Positions 35,981 to 42,906 of a stretch of 42,906 nucleotides of DNA are shown here, in pieces. The number at the start of each line of letters is the position of its first letter. The stretch's first letter is position 1. Both the position numbers and the translations under genes were made by a program. The notes beneath the pieces were generated by a model. The model was given only the letters and a program-made list of their open reading frames with translations, did not search any database and was not told the origin of the DNA. Source of the stretch: an uncultured Saprospiraceae bacterium (GTDB lineage: Bacteria; Bacteroidota; Bacteroidia; Chitinophagales; Saprospiraceae); assembly GCA_934699305.1 (NCBI GenBank), contig CAKUWM010000003.1, forward strand, positions 1 to 42,906. Reading direction: 5' to 3'.

Positions 35981-37042
35981 TCACGCCAACTTACGCCTTG
36001 AGAATCGGAGTGCCTTCAACATCCAGCGAGGTAATGGACGATCCGGTTGCCGGGTCTTCAAATTAAGATACCAACCCACCTTCTTAATGATGGGTATTTT
36101 ATGGGTTTCGACAAATTCAATTAAACTTCCATCAGGATCTTCAATATAGGAAAAATGTCCGGCAGCTTCGCCCATATCAAAGCTATTGCTACTATCCACC
36201 GTAAAAGGATATCCCATTTGAGTACACAATTGTCTCATTTCGTCCATCCCTTGTATGTCAAAACATAGATGTATATATCCAAGATCTCCCCAATAGCGAT
36301 CTTTAAAAATCTTAGTCGACTCGTAATCCAATGCCTGAATCAATTCTATGGATGAATAACCCAATAGCTCCGAAAATGGACCTTTGCGCGCAACTTCATG
36401 GGTCAATACAACCCTTTTAAACTTTTTTTCACCTCCGGGTATATTCTTCCATTCATCATCGACTACTTCCGTTTCTCCTTTGATGGTATCATATCCGAGA
36501 ATGGTTTTATAAAACAACTTTGACTTCTCGATGTCTTTTACACCGATTACGGCACCACAACAGCCACCAAATAATCCGGGACCCGACGAAAACCAATCTT
36601 TTTGCTCGATTATCTCAAATATATTGTCATACGGATCTTTGACATAGAAATGGGACATACCATTGAGAGAAGTCTTGGCTTCTGACAATAAGACCGCACC
36701 ACATTCTATCAAATGGCTGAATGCCTTTTTTATATTGGATGTTTTTATCTTAGCAATAAATATCCCCAGGTCGCCTGCCTCCACATTAAACTTAGCCTTT
36801 TCCGGAGTCCGACTCGTATATTGCCATATTTCAAATCCGCCTCCACCCCGCAAATTGAGTGCTAAAATAGCATGCCTATCCTGTGGTTTGCCACCTGTAT
36901 AAGGGAGCATCAATCCGGCTGTTGCGGCTTCTTCAAATACCGGAACATCCATTCCAAAGGCGCGGTTATACCAATCCCATGCCTGATGCACATCTGCCAC
37001 GCCTATTCCTATCTGTTGTATTCCACTTATATATGGCTTCAC
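35981..37042 (-). CDS. Two-domain VOC (glyoxalase-fold) protein
   Basis: This 353-residue protein has tandem vicinal-oxygen-chelate modules: domain 1 about 5-140 (GIGVADVHQAWDWYNRAFG to NIFEIIEQK) and domain 2 about 160-310 (GVKDIEKSKLFYKTILGYD to DGSLIEFVETH). A basic C-terminal tail follows. Of the usual metal ligands only some are kept: the early His of domain 1 is replaced by Gln (QQIGIGV), while Glu in FEIIE, His in YIHLCFDI and Glu in LIEFVE remain. The substrate is unknown. It follows the alpha-oxoamine synthase gene by 46 bp, so it may act in the same lipid-base pathway (inference). Confidence 0.8.
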   Translation of the reverse strand: MKPYISGIQQIGIGVADVHQAWDWYNRAFGMDVPVFEEAATAGLMLPYTGGKPQDRHAILALNLRGGGGFEIWQYTSRTPEKAKFNVEAGDLGIFIAKIKTSNIKKAFSHLIECGAVLLSEAKTSLNGMSHFYVKDPYDNIFEIIEQKDWFSSGPGLFGGCCGAVIGVKDIEKSKLFYKTILGYDTIKGETEVVDDEWKNIPGGEKKFKRVVLTHEVARKGPFSELLGYSSIELIQALDYESTKIFKDRYWGDLGYIHLCFDIQGMDEMRQLCTQMGYPFTVDSSNSFDMGEAAGHFSYIEDPDGSLIEFVETHKIPIIKKVGWYLNLKTRQPDRPLPRWMLKALRFSRRKLA

Positions 37043-37088
37043 GCTATATCCTTTTTTATTGTCTTAAAAGTAAGATTCTGTCTTTATA

Positions 37089-38345
37089 TTATGCCTTAGC
37101 AACGTACTTTTCTTCGGCTATCCGCTTATACTCTCCATTATATAACTTATCCTTAATGCCCATAAATGCAGCTAAGGTCTCATCAATGTCAATCCTGGAA
37201 TGCGCCGCAGTCGGTATCAACCGAAGTATAATCATGCCTTTCGGAATAACAGGATATACTACCATTGAGCAAAATATACCGAAATTTTCCCTCAAGTCGT
37301 ACACCAGCACCATCGCTTCTTCAATGCTACCTTTGAGGTAAACTGGCGTCACACAACTATTAGTAGATCCTATATCGAAGCCCCTTTCCTTCAATCCATT
37401 TTGTAGGTAATTAACATTGTCCCACAATTTATTCTTCAATTCAGGACTGTTGCGAATCATGTCAAGACGCTTTAGATTTCCCACAACCAGCGGCATAGGC
37501 ATTGACTTGGCAAATATTTGACTCCTGATATTAAACCGGATATAATCCACCACAAATTTTTCACTTGCAATGAATGCACCAATACTCGCCATACTTTTAG
37601 CAAATGTCGCAAAGTAAATATCAATCTCATCCTGAATGCCTTGTTCTACACCCGCACCTTCTCCATTGGGCCCCAATGTTCCAAAACCATGCGCATCATC
37701 AACAAAAAGTCTAAACTGAAACTCTTTCTTCAGTTCGACAATCTCTTTTAATATTCCCTGGTCTCCCCGCATTCCAAACACACCCTCTGAAATCACCAAT
37801 ATACTCCCACCCGTCGTTTCAATGATCTTATTAGCTCTTAATAAATTGGTCCTAAGACTATCTATATTATTGTGATCAAAGGCAAATCGCTTGCCCAGGT
37901 GCAACCGCACACCATCAATAATACACGCATGGCTTTCCGAATCATATACGATGACGTCATGTCGATTGACCAAACAATCAATCGCAGAAGATACACCCTG
38001 ATATCCAAAGTTCAATAAAATGGACTTCTCTTTATGGACAAATGCCGCCAACTCTCTTTCTAACTGCTCGTGCTTTTCTGTGTTACCACTCATCATACGG
38101 GCTCCCATAGGATAAGCCAATCCCCATTCAGCAGAAGCCTTTGCGTCCGTCTCTCTTACCTCCGGATGGTTGGCCAATCCAAGATAATTATTGATACTCC
38201 AATTGATTATTTCACGTCCATGAAACTTCATCCGGGGTCCCAACTCTCCCTCCAATTTAGGAAACATATAATATCCATCCGCTTCTTCAGAGTATCGTCC
38301 AAGACTACCCATATCAGAGGATTTTAATCTATCAAATAAATCCAT
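37089..38345 (-). CDS. PLP-dependent alpha-oxoamine synthase (serine palmitoyltransferase-like or cysteate acyltransferase)
   Basis: This 418-residue fold-type I PLP enzyme condenses an amino acid with an acyl-CoA or acyl-ACP, losing CO2. Signatures: NNYLGLANHPEV (52-63), GARMMSGNTEKHEQLE, ESHACIIDG, VDDAHGFGTLG with Asp217-Ala-His219 around the PLP site, and Schiff-base Lys250 in FATFAKSMASIGAF. It resembles the Bacteroidota enzymes that make the first sphingoid base (from serine) or capnoid base of sulfonolipids (from cysteate). Sequence alone does not separate these. KBL-type threonine metabolism is less likely given the extended N-terminal region. Co-oriented with the VOC gene. Confidence 0.85.
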   Translation of the reverse strand: MDLFDRLKSSDMGSLGRYSEEADGYYMFPKLEGELGPRMKFHGREIINWSINNYLGLANHPEVRETDAKASAEWGLAYPMGARMMSGNTEKHEQLERELAAFVHKEKSILLNFGYQGVSSAIDCLVNRHDVIVYDSESHACIIDGVRLHLGKRFAFDHNNIDSLRTNLLRANKIIETTGGSILVISEGVFGMRGDQGILKEIVELKKEFQFRLFVDDAHGFGTLGPNGEGAGVEQGIQDEIDIYFATFAKSMASIGAFIASEKFVVDYIRFNIRSQIFAKSMPMPLVVGNLKRLDMIRNSPELKNKLWDNVNYLQNGLKERGFDIGSTNSCVTPVYLKGSIEEAMVLVYDLRENFGIFCSMVVYPVIPKGMIILRLIPTAAHSRIDIDETLAAFMGIKDKLYNGEYKRIAEEKYVAKA

Positions 38346-38553
38346 GTTATTTCATTTAATACTACAAAGGTGTGAAAAAAAAGACAATTTGGTACATGAA
38401 ATATCAAATTCTATACGAGAATTCCAAAATCAACACTTTATATACCTTTTATTTTGACAATTTCTGCTGATTTCATAATTTTTACTTTACTGTTTCAGAC
38501 ATGACCTTAAGTCCCAAAATTAAATTTCATGAGAGTCGCTATTTTATTGAGAT

Positions 38554-39015
38554 TCAATATAATGTTTTTCCATCTTGATTGACCCATGCTTCAAATGGCG
38601 CATTGTATTGCTCCATTTCCATCTTGATAAAAGGAATTGACCGTTCTTCATGCTGCTTATTCAATTCTTCGTAAATAAATGAATCATCAAAGCCTGCTGC
38701 AGCGGCATCATCCTTGGTAGCGATATAATACACTTTATCAAATCGAGCCCAGTAAACTGCTCCCAAACACATCGGACAAGGCTCACACGATGTAATCAAT
38801 ATGCAATCATCTAACTGATGTGTTCCAAGCTTTTGACACGCTTCCCTGATGGCCATGACCTCCGCATGAGCTGTGGGGTCATGATTGGACGTCACTCGAT
38901 TGACGCCTCGTGCGATTATTTCATCATTTCGAATGATGACTGCTCCAAAAGGGCCACCACCATTCCTAACATTTTCCTCCGCAATGCGTATTGCATCCAA
39001 TGCCAAATCTTTCAT
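38554..39015 (-). CDS. guaD: Guanine deaminase
   Basis: This 153-residue zinc deaminase closely follows B. subtilis GuaD rather than TadA. It has HAE (50-52) and the zinc cysteines of CEPCPMC (Cys80, Cys83), NHDPTAHAEVMAIREAC, QLDDCILITSCEPCPMCLG and the GuaD-typical C-terminal GFDDSFIYEELNK...ERSIPF. It converts guanine to xanthine and ammonia in purine catabolism. The deletion copy of repeat M sits just upstream, so its promoter may lie within or beyond that repeat. Monocistronic by context. Confidence 0.92.
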   Translation of the reverse strand: MKDLALDAIRIAEENVRNGGGPFGAVIIRNDEIIARGVNRVTSNHDPTAHAEVMAIREACQKLGTHQLDDCILITSCEPCPMCLGAVYWARFDKVYYIATKDDAAAAGFDDSFIYEELNKQHEERSIPFIKMEMEQYNAPFEAWVNQDGKTLY

Positions 39016-39036
39016 TTCCTATATTTTTCGAATTAT

Positions 39037-39134
39037 TTACCCGGATTCAGCCGTAAAGGTTCTGAAAAACCGTCTAATACTGATTACCATCGCTAATCGA
39101 TTCCGCAATTGTTTAATGCGGAATGTGGGATTAA
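39037..39134 (-). repeat. MITE-like repeat M, deletion derivative (copy C)
   Basis: This copy keeps both ends of the 155-bp element (CCCGGATTCAGCC... and ...AATGTGGGATTAA) but lacks about 60 internal bp including the central hairpin. The junction falls at a TGATTA that occurs twice in the full copies. It lies upstream of guaD. Confidence 0.7.
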
Positions 39135-39230
39135 TTGCTCAATAATAAGAAGATGTCCCCAATTATTAAAATTCCCGACCAATTAATTTGTCCACCACAC
39201 ATTTAAGAAAGTGACATTCCACTGAGTATT

Positions 39231-39277
39231 TTATACGAGTTGTAACAATAAAATAGACCAATATGTCTTTTCCATTA
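39231..39277 (+). repeat. Palindromic repeat P, copy 4
   Basis: These 47 bp match 33612-33658 at 43 positions (head TTATACGAGTTGTAA, arm ATAGACCAATA). The right arm is not obvious here, so the copy may be half-length. It ends about 20 bp from the 3' end of the JmjC-type gene. Confidence 0.6.
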
Positions 39278-39295
39278 ATCCCTAACCTTTCGCGA

Positions 39296-40135
39296 TTAAA
39301 CCTCTTCCGCCCGCCTATTCGCCTTTGTCACCTTCCAGTCTTTCCACTTCTGTCCCATTAAATAGTTAGCGCCTTTATCAATGACAGAGTGTTGGAACAA
39401 GTTTCTAACAGCAATAACCTTATTGATAAGCCGGTCATGTGCTCTCAATGCAAGGGAAAAGCCACTATCCGTATATTCGATATAATGCCACCAATGCGGT
39501 GGAATAAAGATTGTTTCGCCATGATTCAGGATGGTCTCAACACCTTGCGCCTTCCGTAATGCCGGATACTTATCATAGTCCGGATTGTGAAGGTCCACAT
39601 CACTTTGAACCGTGAAAGGCTGATGATACAAGTATTTTGACTGACTCGGGTCAAACAAGATTATTCTCTTTCTCGACTGAAAATGGGTTAAAAAATTGGA
39701 TGGACAGTCAATATCATAGTGCATCGGCGTGATACTACCCTCTCCTCCAAAAAACATATAAGGCAATGTCTTTATAAATCCATCCATGATGTCCGGCCAT
39801 ATAAAATCTTGCCTTAACTCAGGTGCCGCATCAAAAATATTAAACAAGAAAAGCCTTAAATCTGAAGGTCCCTTTTCAATGGACTCAATATATTCTTTGA
39901 ATGGTATAGTCCGGTGTTCCATATAACCACTTCCCGCATTATGAAAAGTCTTATCAACCAATGGAACCTTAAGGTGACCATATTTTTCTTTAAAAAAATC
40001 GAAATTCCACTTATTCAATCCCGGCCAATCTTTCGACAAATCCGTTATAACAACAGGTCGCTCTTTATCTAAATATTCTACTTTAAACTCTTCTTTGGTA
40101 AGATTGGATCGTCTGTCAATAGGTTCTAAAATCAT
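39296..40135 (-). CDS. Cupin-8/JmjC-like Fe(II)/2-oxoglutarate dioxygenase
   Basis: This 279-residue protein has an N-terminal ERPVVITDLSKDWPGLNKW and a cupin core. The Fe(II) triad is likely His139, Asp141 (TPMHYDID) and His217 (IPPHWWHYIEY). These cupin-8 proteins hydroxylate protein or small-molecule substrates, often amino acid side chains, using 2-oxoglutarate and oxygen. The substrate here is unknown. HWWHYIE with Trp-rich neighbours is typical of the FIH-like group. It lies between guaD and a decayed gene end. Confidence 0.87.
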   Translation of the reverse strand: MILEPIDRRSNLTKEEFKVEYLDKERPVVITDLSKDWPGLNKWNFDFFKEKYGHLKVPLVDKTFHNAGSGYMEHRTIPFKEYIESIEKGPSDLRLFLFNIFDAAPELRQDFIWPDIMDGFIKTLPYMFFGGEGSITPMHYDIDCPSNFLTHFQSRKRIILFDPSQSKYLYHQPFTVQSDVDLHNPDYDKYPALRKAQGVETILNHGETIFIPPHWWHYIEYTDSGFSLALRAHDRLINKVIAVRNLFQHSVIDKGANYLMGQKWKDWKVTKANRRAEEV

Positions 40136-40227
40136 GGTATTATCTCAGATTAAATATTAATTTGAATCATCCATATTATTATGTCAAAGACAACAATTAT
40201 CCCATTTCAAAGTTTGTTTACAATGTG

Positions 40228-40382
40228 TTAAAATTTAAACACACCTCCATAATAGGCATAGTAAATACCGGAAACATCTATATTATCTAAGTACTTTCTC
40301 GCTGTGCTTTCTTCAAGTGTATCCTTATACAATCATACTAACTCCACCATCTCATCAATACCCGACGGCAGCATGCTTTGTT
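40228..40382 (-). pseudogene. Gene remnant with in-frame TGA downstream of the CocE gene
   Basis: On the minus strand one frame reads protein-like sequence, interrupted by a TGA at 40333-40335. It has IDEMVELV before the stop, then YKDTLEESTARKYLDNID and IYYAYYGGVFKF ending at TAA 40228-40230. Amino acid composition looks coding rather than random, and both parts share one frame. I recognise no family with confidence. The likeliest reading is the 3' end of a decayed gene whose upstream part was replaced by the CocE-like gene. It could also be chance. Confidence 0.35.
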
Positions 40383-42317
40383 CTATTGCTTTATCATTAA
40401 ACTGACAGAAGAAGCATTGGTCAAAGACCTAAAAACCTTAATATCACTTTTAACAAAGTCTTCTTTTTTACAGCGATAAATATCGACCATTTGTTGAGGG
40501 TTGCGGTCGAATAACGGGAACCAACTGCTTTGTACCTGCACCATGATTCGGTGTCCCTTCTTAAAGGTGTGAGAAATGTCGGGCATGGCATACTTCACCT
40601 GTTCTATTTTACCGGGTTTAAACGCTTTTGGTTTGGAGAATGATTCCCTATACCGACCTCTAAATATCTCTCCACGAACCAACATTTGATAGCCGCCCAT
40701 CGGGGTTGATTCAGAATTATATTCTTTAAAATCATCCGGAAAAACGTCTATTATTTTCACCACAAAGTCAGCATCTGTTGTCGATAACCCCACAAACAAG
40801 TCAGCTATAACAGAACCCAATGCCGTGACATCTTCTGTAAGCACGTCAGTCTGATAAGTCAATACATCCGGACGTTGCGAGGCAAAGCGTTGATCGGCAT
40901 TCATATACTCTCTATTGCGACTCCAACTTATATCAGCACGATAAGGCACAGGATGTTTGGGATCGCTGGTATATTGATCAAAGGTAGTTGTTGACTTCTT
41001 GGGATTAAATGCCAACTGATTATTTTCACATAGATATAGTTTAACCTCTTTAACGCCTTTGGGTGGCCACTGATCGTAATATGCCCATAGATTAGCCCCG
41101 GTAATAAATACATTGGCCTTATTTCCTATGGTTGGTGTTGGATTATCCTGAAGATATTTCTTGAAAAAAGGTATTTCAAATTCATTTTGATACCATTCAG
41201 ACGTCTTAGATCCAAATTGGATGTCGCCCAGATGATCTCCATTGCCACGTCCGCCCCAATGGCCGTGAAACCAAGGCCCCATAACAACAGTAGTCTTTGT
41301 TTCAGGGCTTTGACGACTGAATGCTTCATAAGTCTTCCACGCACCATAGCAATCTTCGGCATCAAATAGACCACCAACTACCATGATTGCCGGTTGGACA
41401 TTCTTCACGTGAGGCAACGGATTGCGATCTTCCCAAAACTGATCCAAATCCGGATGTGCATACAAGTCATTCCAAAAACGAATACTATCCCCAAAATAAT
41501 TGTTTTTGATATCTGTCAAAGACCCAGCATCTAAGAAAAATCGATATGCATCAGGCCCAAATGCCGTGGATTGCCAACTAAATTCTTTCGTTGGCTTAGG
41601 ACGAGGTCTGCCAAAATTCAAATAAAAGTTGAATCCATCCAACAACGCTAATGCGCCATTATGGTGAAAGTCATCGCCTCTATACCAATCTGTCACCGGA
41701 GCTTGTGGACTGACAGCCTTCACCGCCGGGTGTCCCGACAATGCCGCTACTGTCGAATAAAATCCCGGATAGGAAATACCCATAATTCCTACCTTACCAT
41801 TGTTGTTGTCGATATTATTAATCAACCAATCCACGGTATCATACGTGTCCGTCGTCTCGTCAGTAGCTTTATTATCGGGCTTTTTAGCTACTATGGGTCT
41901 AATATCCTCAAATTCTCCTTCACTCATAAATCGTCCTCTGACATCCTGTGATACAATAATATAGTTATCCCGTAGATAGTAATTATAATAATTGTCATAC
42001 AACTTGGCATATACGTCTTGCCCATACGGATAGCAGGAATAAGGCGTCCTTCGCATGATAATGGGATGCGCCTCAGAAAGGTCAGTAGGAATATAAATAC
42101 TGGTAAAAAGTTTTATCCCGTCCCTCATGGGTATCATAACTTCCTTCTTGGTGTAGTGTTGCCTAAACCATAGCGAATCTTGGGAGTTTTGAGCTTGTGA
42201 CGGAGCCCACACACAAAGAATTATAATAATAAGGAAAAACCATTTTCCAGAAAAATTCAATCGTCCAAAATCGGTATTTCTATAGTGGGGTTGAAGCCAA
42301 TTCCAAATATTTGTCAT
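40383..42317 (-). CDS. CocE/NonD family alpha/beta-hydrolase (S15-like peptidase/esterase)
   Basis: This 644-residue protein has a signal sequence after a long N-region (about 25-43: KWFFLIIIILCVWAPSQA) and the S15/CocE alpha/beta-hydrolase domain. Catalytic Ser182 sits in GIMGISYPGFY, the probable Asp in VVGGLFDAED and the His in PWFHGHWGG. A C-terminal jelly-roll follows (about 420-640). Relatives cleave acyl esters (cocaine esterase), glutaryl amides or X-Pro dipeptides; the substrate is unknown. No in-frame Met lies nearer the signal peptide, so the 24-residue N-region is accepted with some doubt. A TATATTTG box is about 150 bp upstream. Confidence 0.87.
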   Translation of the reverse strand: MTNIWNWLQPHYRNTDFGRLNFSGKWFFLIIIILCVWAPSQAQNSQDSLWFRQHYTKKEVMIPMRDGIKLFTSIYIPTDLSEAHPIIMRRTPYSCYPYGQDVYAKLYDNYYNYYLRDNYIIVSQDVRGRFMSEGEFEDIRPIVAKKPDNKATDETTDTYDTVDWLINNIDNNNGKVGIMGISYPGFYSTVAALSGHPAVKAVSPQAPVTDWYRGDDFHHNGALALLDGFNFYLNFGRPRPKPTKEFSWQSTAFGPDAYRFFLDAGSLTDIKNNYFGDSIRFWNDLYAHPDLDQFWEDRNPLPHVKNVQPAIMVVGGLFDAEDCYGAWKTYEAFSRQSPETKTTVVMGPWFHGHWGGRGNGDHLGDIQFGSKTSEWYQNEFEIPFFKKYLQDNPTPTIGNKANVFITGANLWAYYDQWPPKGVKEVKLYLCENNQLAFNPKKSTTTFDQYTSDPKHPVPYRADISWSRNREYMNADQRFASQRPDVLTYQTDVLTEDVTALGSVIADLFVGLSTTDADFVVKIIDVFPDDFKEYNSESTPMGGYQMLVRGEIFRGRYRESFSKPKAFKPGKIEQVKYAMPDISHTFKKGHRIMVQVQSSWFPLFDRNPQQMVDIYRCKKEDFVKSDIKVFRSLTNASSVSLMIKQ

Positions 42318-42466
42318 TCCTTTTGATTTTTAAAAAATTGTATAATGTCTCCTACTTTGCCCATCATTACCTCATTCAAACGTTATGTTGACTTGGATTC
42401 TAATATATCCTCTTTGGAAATGATGGATCTGCTTGAGTCCGTTCATAAAAGAACAAGAACACTCAT

Positions 42467-42499
42467 CAAATATAATGGTATCTACAATAAGAATACCAA
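42467..42499 (-). promoter_or_regulatory. Candidate promoter of the CocE-like gene
   Basis: On the minus strand TATATTTG (42467-42474) with TTG (42497-42499) at 22-bp spacing. The leader would be about 150 nt, so the assignment is tentative. Confidence 0.35.
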
Positions 42500-42537
42500 T
42501 GATTAATAGAAAAAATAAGAAAACTTTCCTAAAAAAT

Positions 42538-42728
42538 AATACTTTGCGAAACTTTGTACCGAACTTTGCGAAACCTTTGTGGTTTCTTCTTACCGCAATG
42601 TCTCGCAATGGTTTACGCAATGTTGCACAATGTTTTATACTTCATAATACTTTGCGAAACTTTGTGCCATACGTTGCGAAACTTTGTGGTTTCTTCTTAT
42701 CGCAATGTCACGCAATGGTTTATACTTC
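42538..42728. repeat. Imperfect tandem repeat, 108-bp period
   Basis: Unit 1 (42538-42645) and unit 2 (42646-42728) share AATACTTTGCGAAACTTTGT, GGTTTCTTCTTA and GCAATGGTTTA. Unit 2 lacks about 22 bp near its end (the cgcaatgttgcacaatg stretch). Each unit itself contains two shorter direct repeats of the type CTTTGCGAAACTTTGT. Motifs of this CTTTG(C/T)G style are common in intergenic DNA of Bacteroidota as I recall. Confidence 0.75.
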
Positions 42729-42868
42729 AAGGAAATTGCCGAAGGATATAGGCAGCTGCATGCGAATAATATTCTCCCTTTTTATAATTTGTTAATTTTT
42801 TTAAATTTTAAAATAATCCGATTTATTTTAAGTACTTTCGCAATATTAAATAATAAATAAATATCATC

Positions 42869-42904
42869 ATGAAAAACTTTAGACAAGCAGACAAGCAGAC
42901 TTAA
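42869..42904 (+). other. Short 11-codon ORF at window edge
   Basis: ATGAAAAACTTT at 42869, preceded by a TACTTTCG (-7-like) sequence and an AT-rich leader, looks like a gene start. It stops after 11 codons at 42902-42904 because the tandem ACAAGCAG ends in TAA. It could be a leader peptide, or a real gene start broken by mutation or by a sequence-end artefact. Confidence 0.3.
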
Positions 42905-42906
42905 TC

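Noticed and set aside
35889..36149. 86-residue plus-strand ORF
   Set aside because: It is largely antisense to the VOC gene, whose frame is clearly coding. Cys/His content alone does not support it.
42372..42620. 82-residue minus-strand ORF with a hydrophobic stretch
   Set aside because: It begins inside the tandem repeat, has no recognisable family, and overlaps the candidate promoter of the CocE-like gene.
42538..42728. Repeat array considered as a CRISPR
   Set aside because: There are only two units, and the repeats are contiguous with no unique spacers of constant length. No cas gene is present.
1..42906. Search for tRNA, rRNA, riboswitches, integrases or defence genes
   Set aside because: I saw no T-loop-like GGTTCGAATCC in a cloverleaf context, no rRNA segment, no recognisable riboswitch core and no mobile or defence protein motifs.

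Overview
The window is chromosomal DNA from a member of the Bacteroidota, most likely a Saprospiria/Chitinophagia-type environmental lineage. Evidence: low G+C with AT-rich spacers; promoters of the TTTG-N19-20-TAnnTTTG type; a Rho factor with a long disordered insert; a type IX secretion C-terminal tail; an ExbB-ExbD-ExbD-TonB cluster whose TonB has the Bacteroidota N-terminus; a bacterial geranylgeranylglyceryl-phosphate synthase; and a CocE/NonD hydrolase. Genus-level placement is inference. Almost all genes are intact housekeeping or conserved genes. I see no phage, integrase, transposase, CRISPR array, tRNA or rRNA.

Layout. 1-410: 3' end of a sensor histidine kinase. 448-3542 (-): a membrane protein and rho. 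3983-9163 (+): serS, a membrane zinc peptidase, a secreted TPR protein, GGGP synthase overlapping rsgA, and pterin dehydratase. 9207-16578 (-): a CtpA-type protease, then an operon of a GT-C/TPR membrane protein, a NagZ/serine-hydrolase fusion and a DUF6702-type protein. 16846-20096: pckA and a DAACS symporter, divergent. 20221-22576 (+): a GH5 mannanase-like lipoprotein and a T9SS-tailed protein. 22892-28799 (-): a seven-gene operon exbB-exbD-exbD-tonB-small membrane protein-PstS-like lipoprotein-TPR protein. 29581-32877 (+): rplM-rpsI-rpsB-tsf, a strong terminator, then pyrH. 32955-35618 (-): bifunctional nuclease and etfBA. 35981-42317 (-): a VOC protein with an alpha-oxoamine synthase (sphingoid or sulfonolipid base synthesis), guanine deaminase, a JmjC/cupin-8 protein, a small decayed gene end, and a CocE/NonD hydrolase. 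42318-42906: a non-coding tail with a tandem repeat.

The genes fit an aerobic chemo-organotroph that breaks down polymers. Secreted glycosidases and peptidases generate nutrients, the Exb/Ton machine powers outer-membrane uptake, PEPCK beside a C4-dicarboxylate or acidic amino acid symporter supports gluconeogenesis, and EtfAB collects electrons from dehydrogenases.

The least explained material is intergenic. One family is a 155-bp MITE-like element with two hairpins (two full copies, one deletion derivative, one fragment). A second is a palindromic repeat (head TTATACGARTTGTAA, arm ATAGACCAA) that lies downstream of four different genes. The best candidate for an undescribed system is the Exb/Ton operon carrying a PstS-like lipoprotein with no Pst ABC transporter nearby. 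I found nothing that clearly amounts to a new defence or mobile system.
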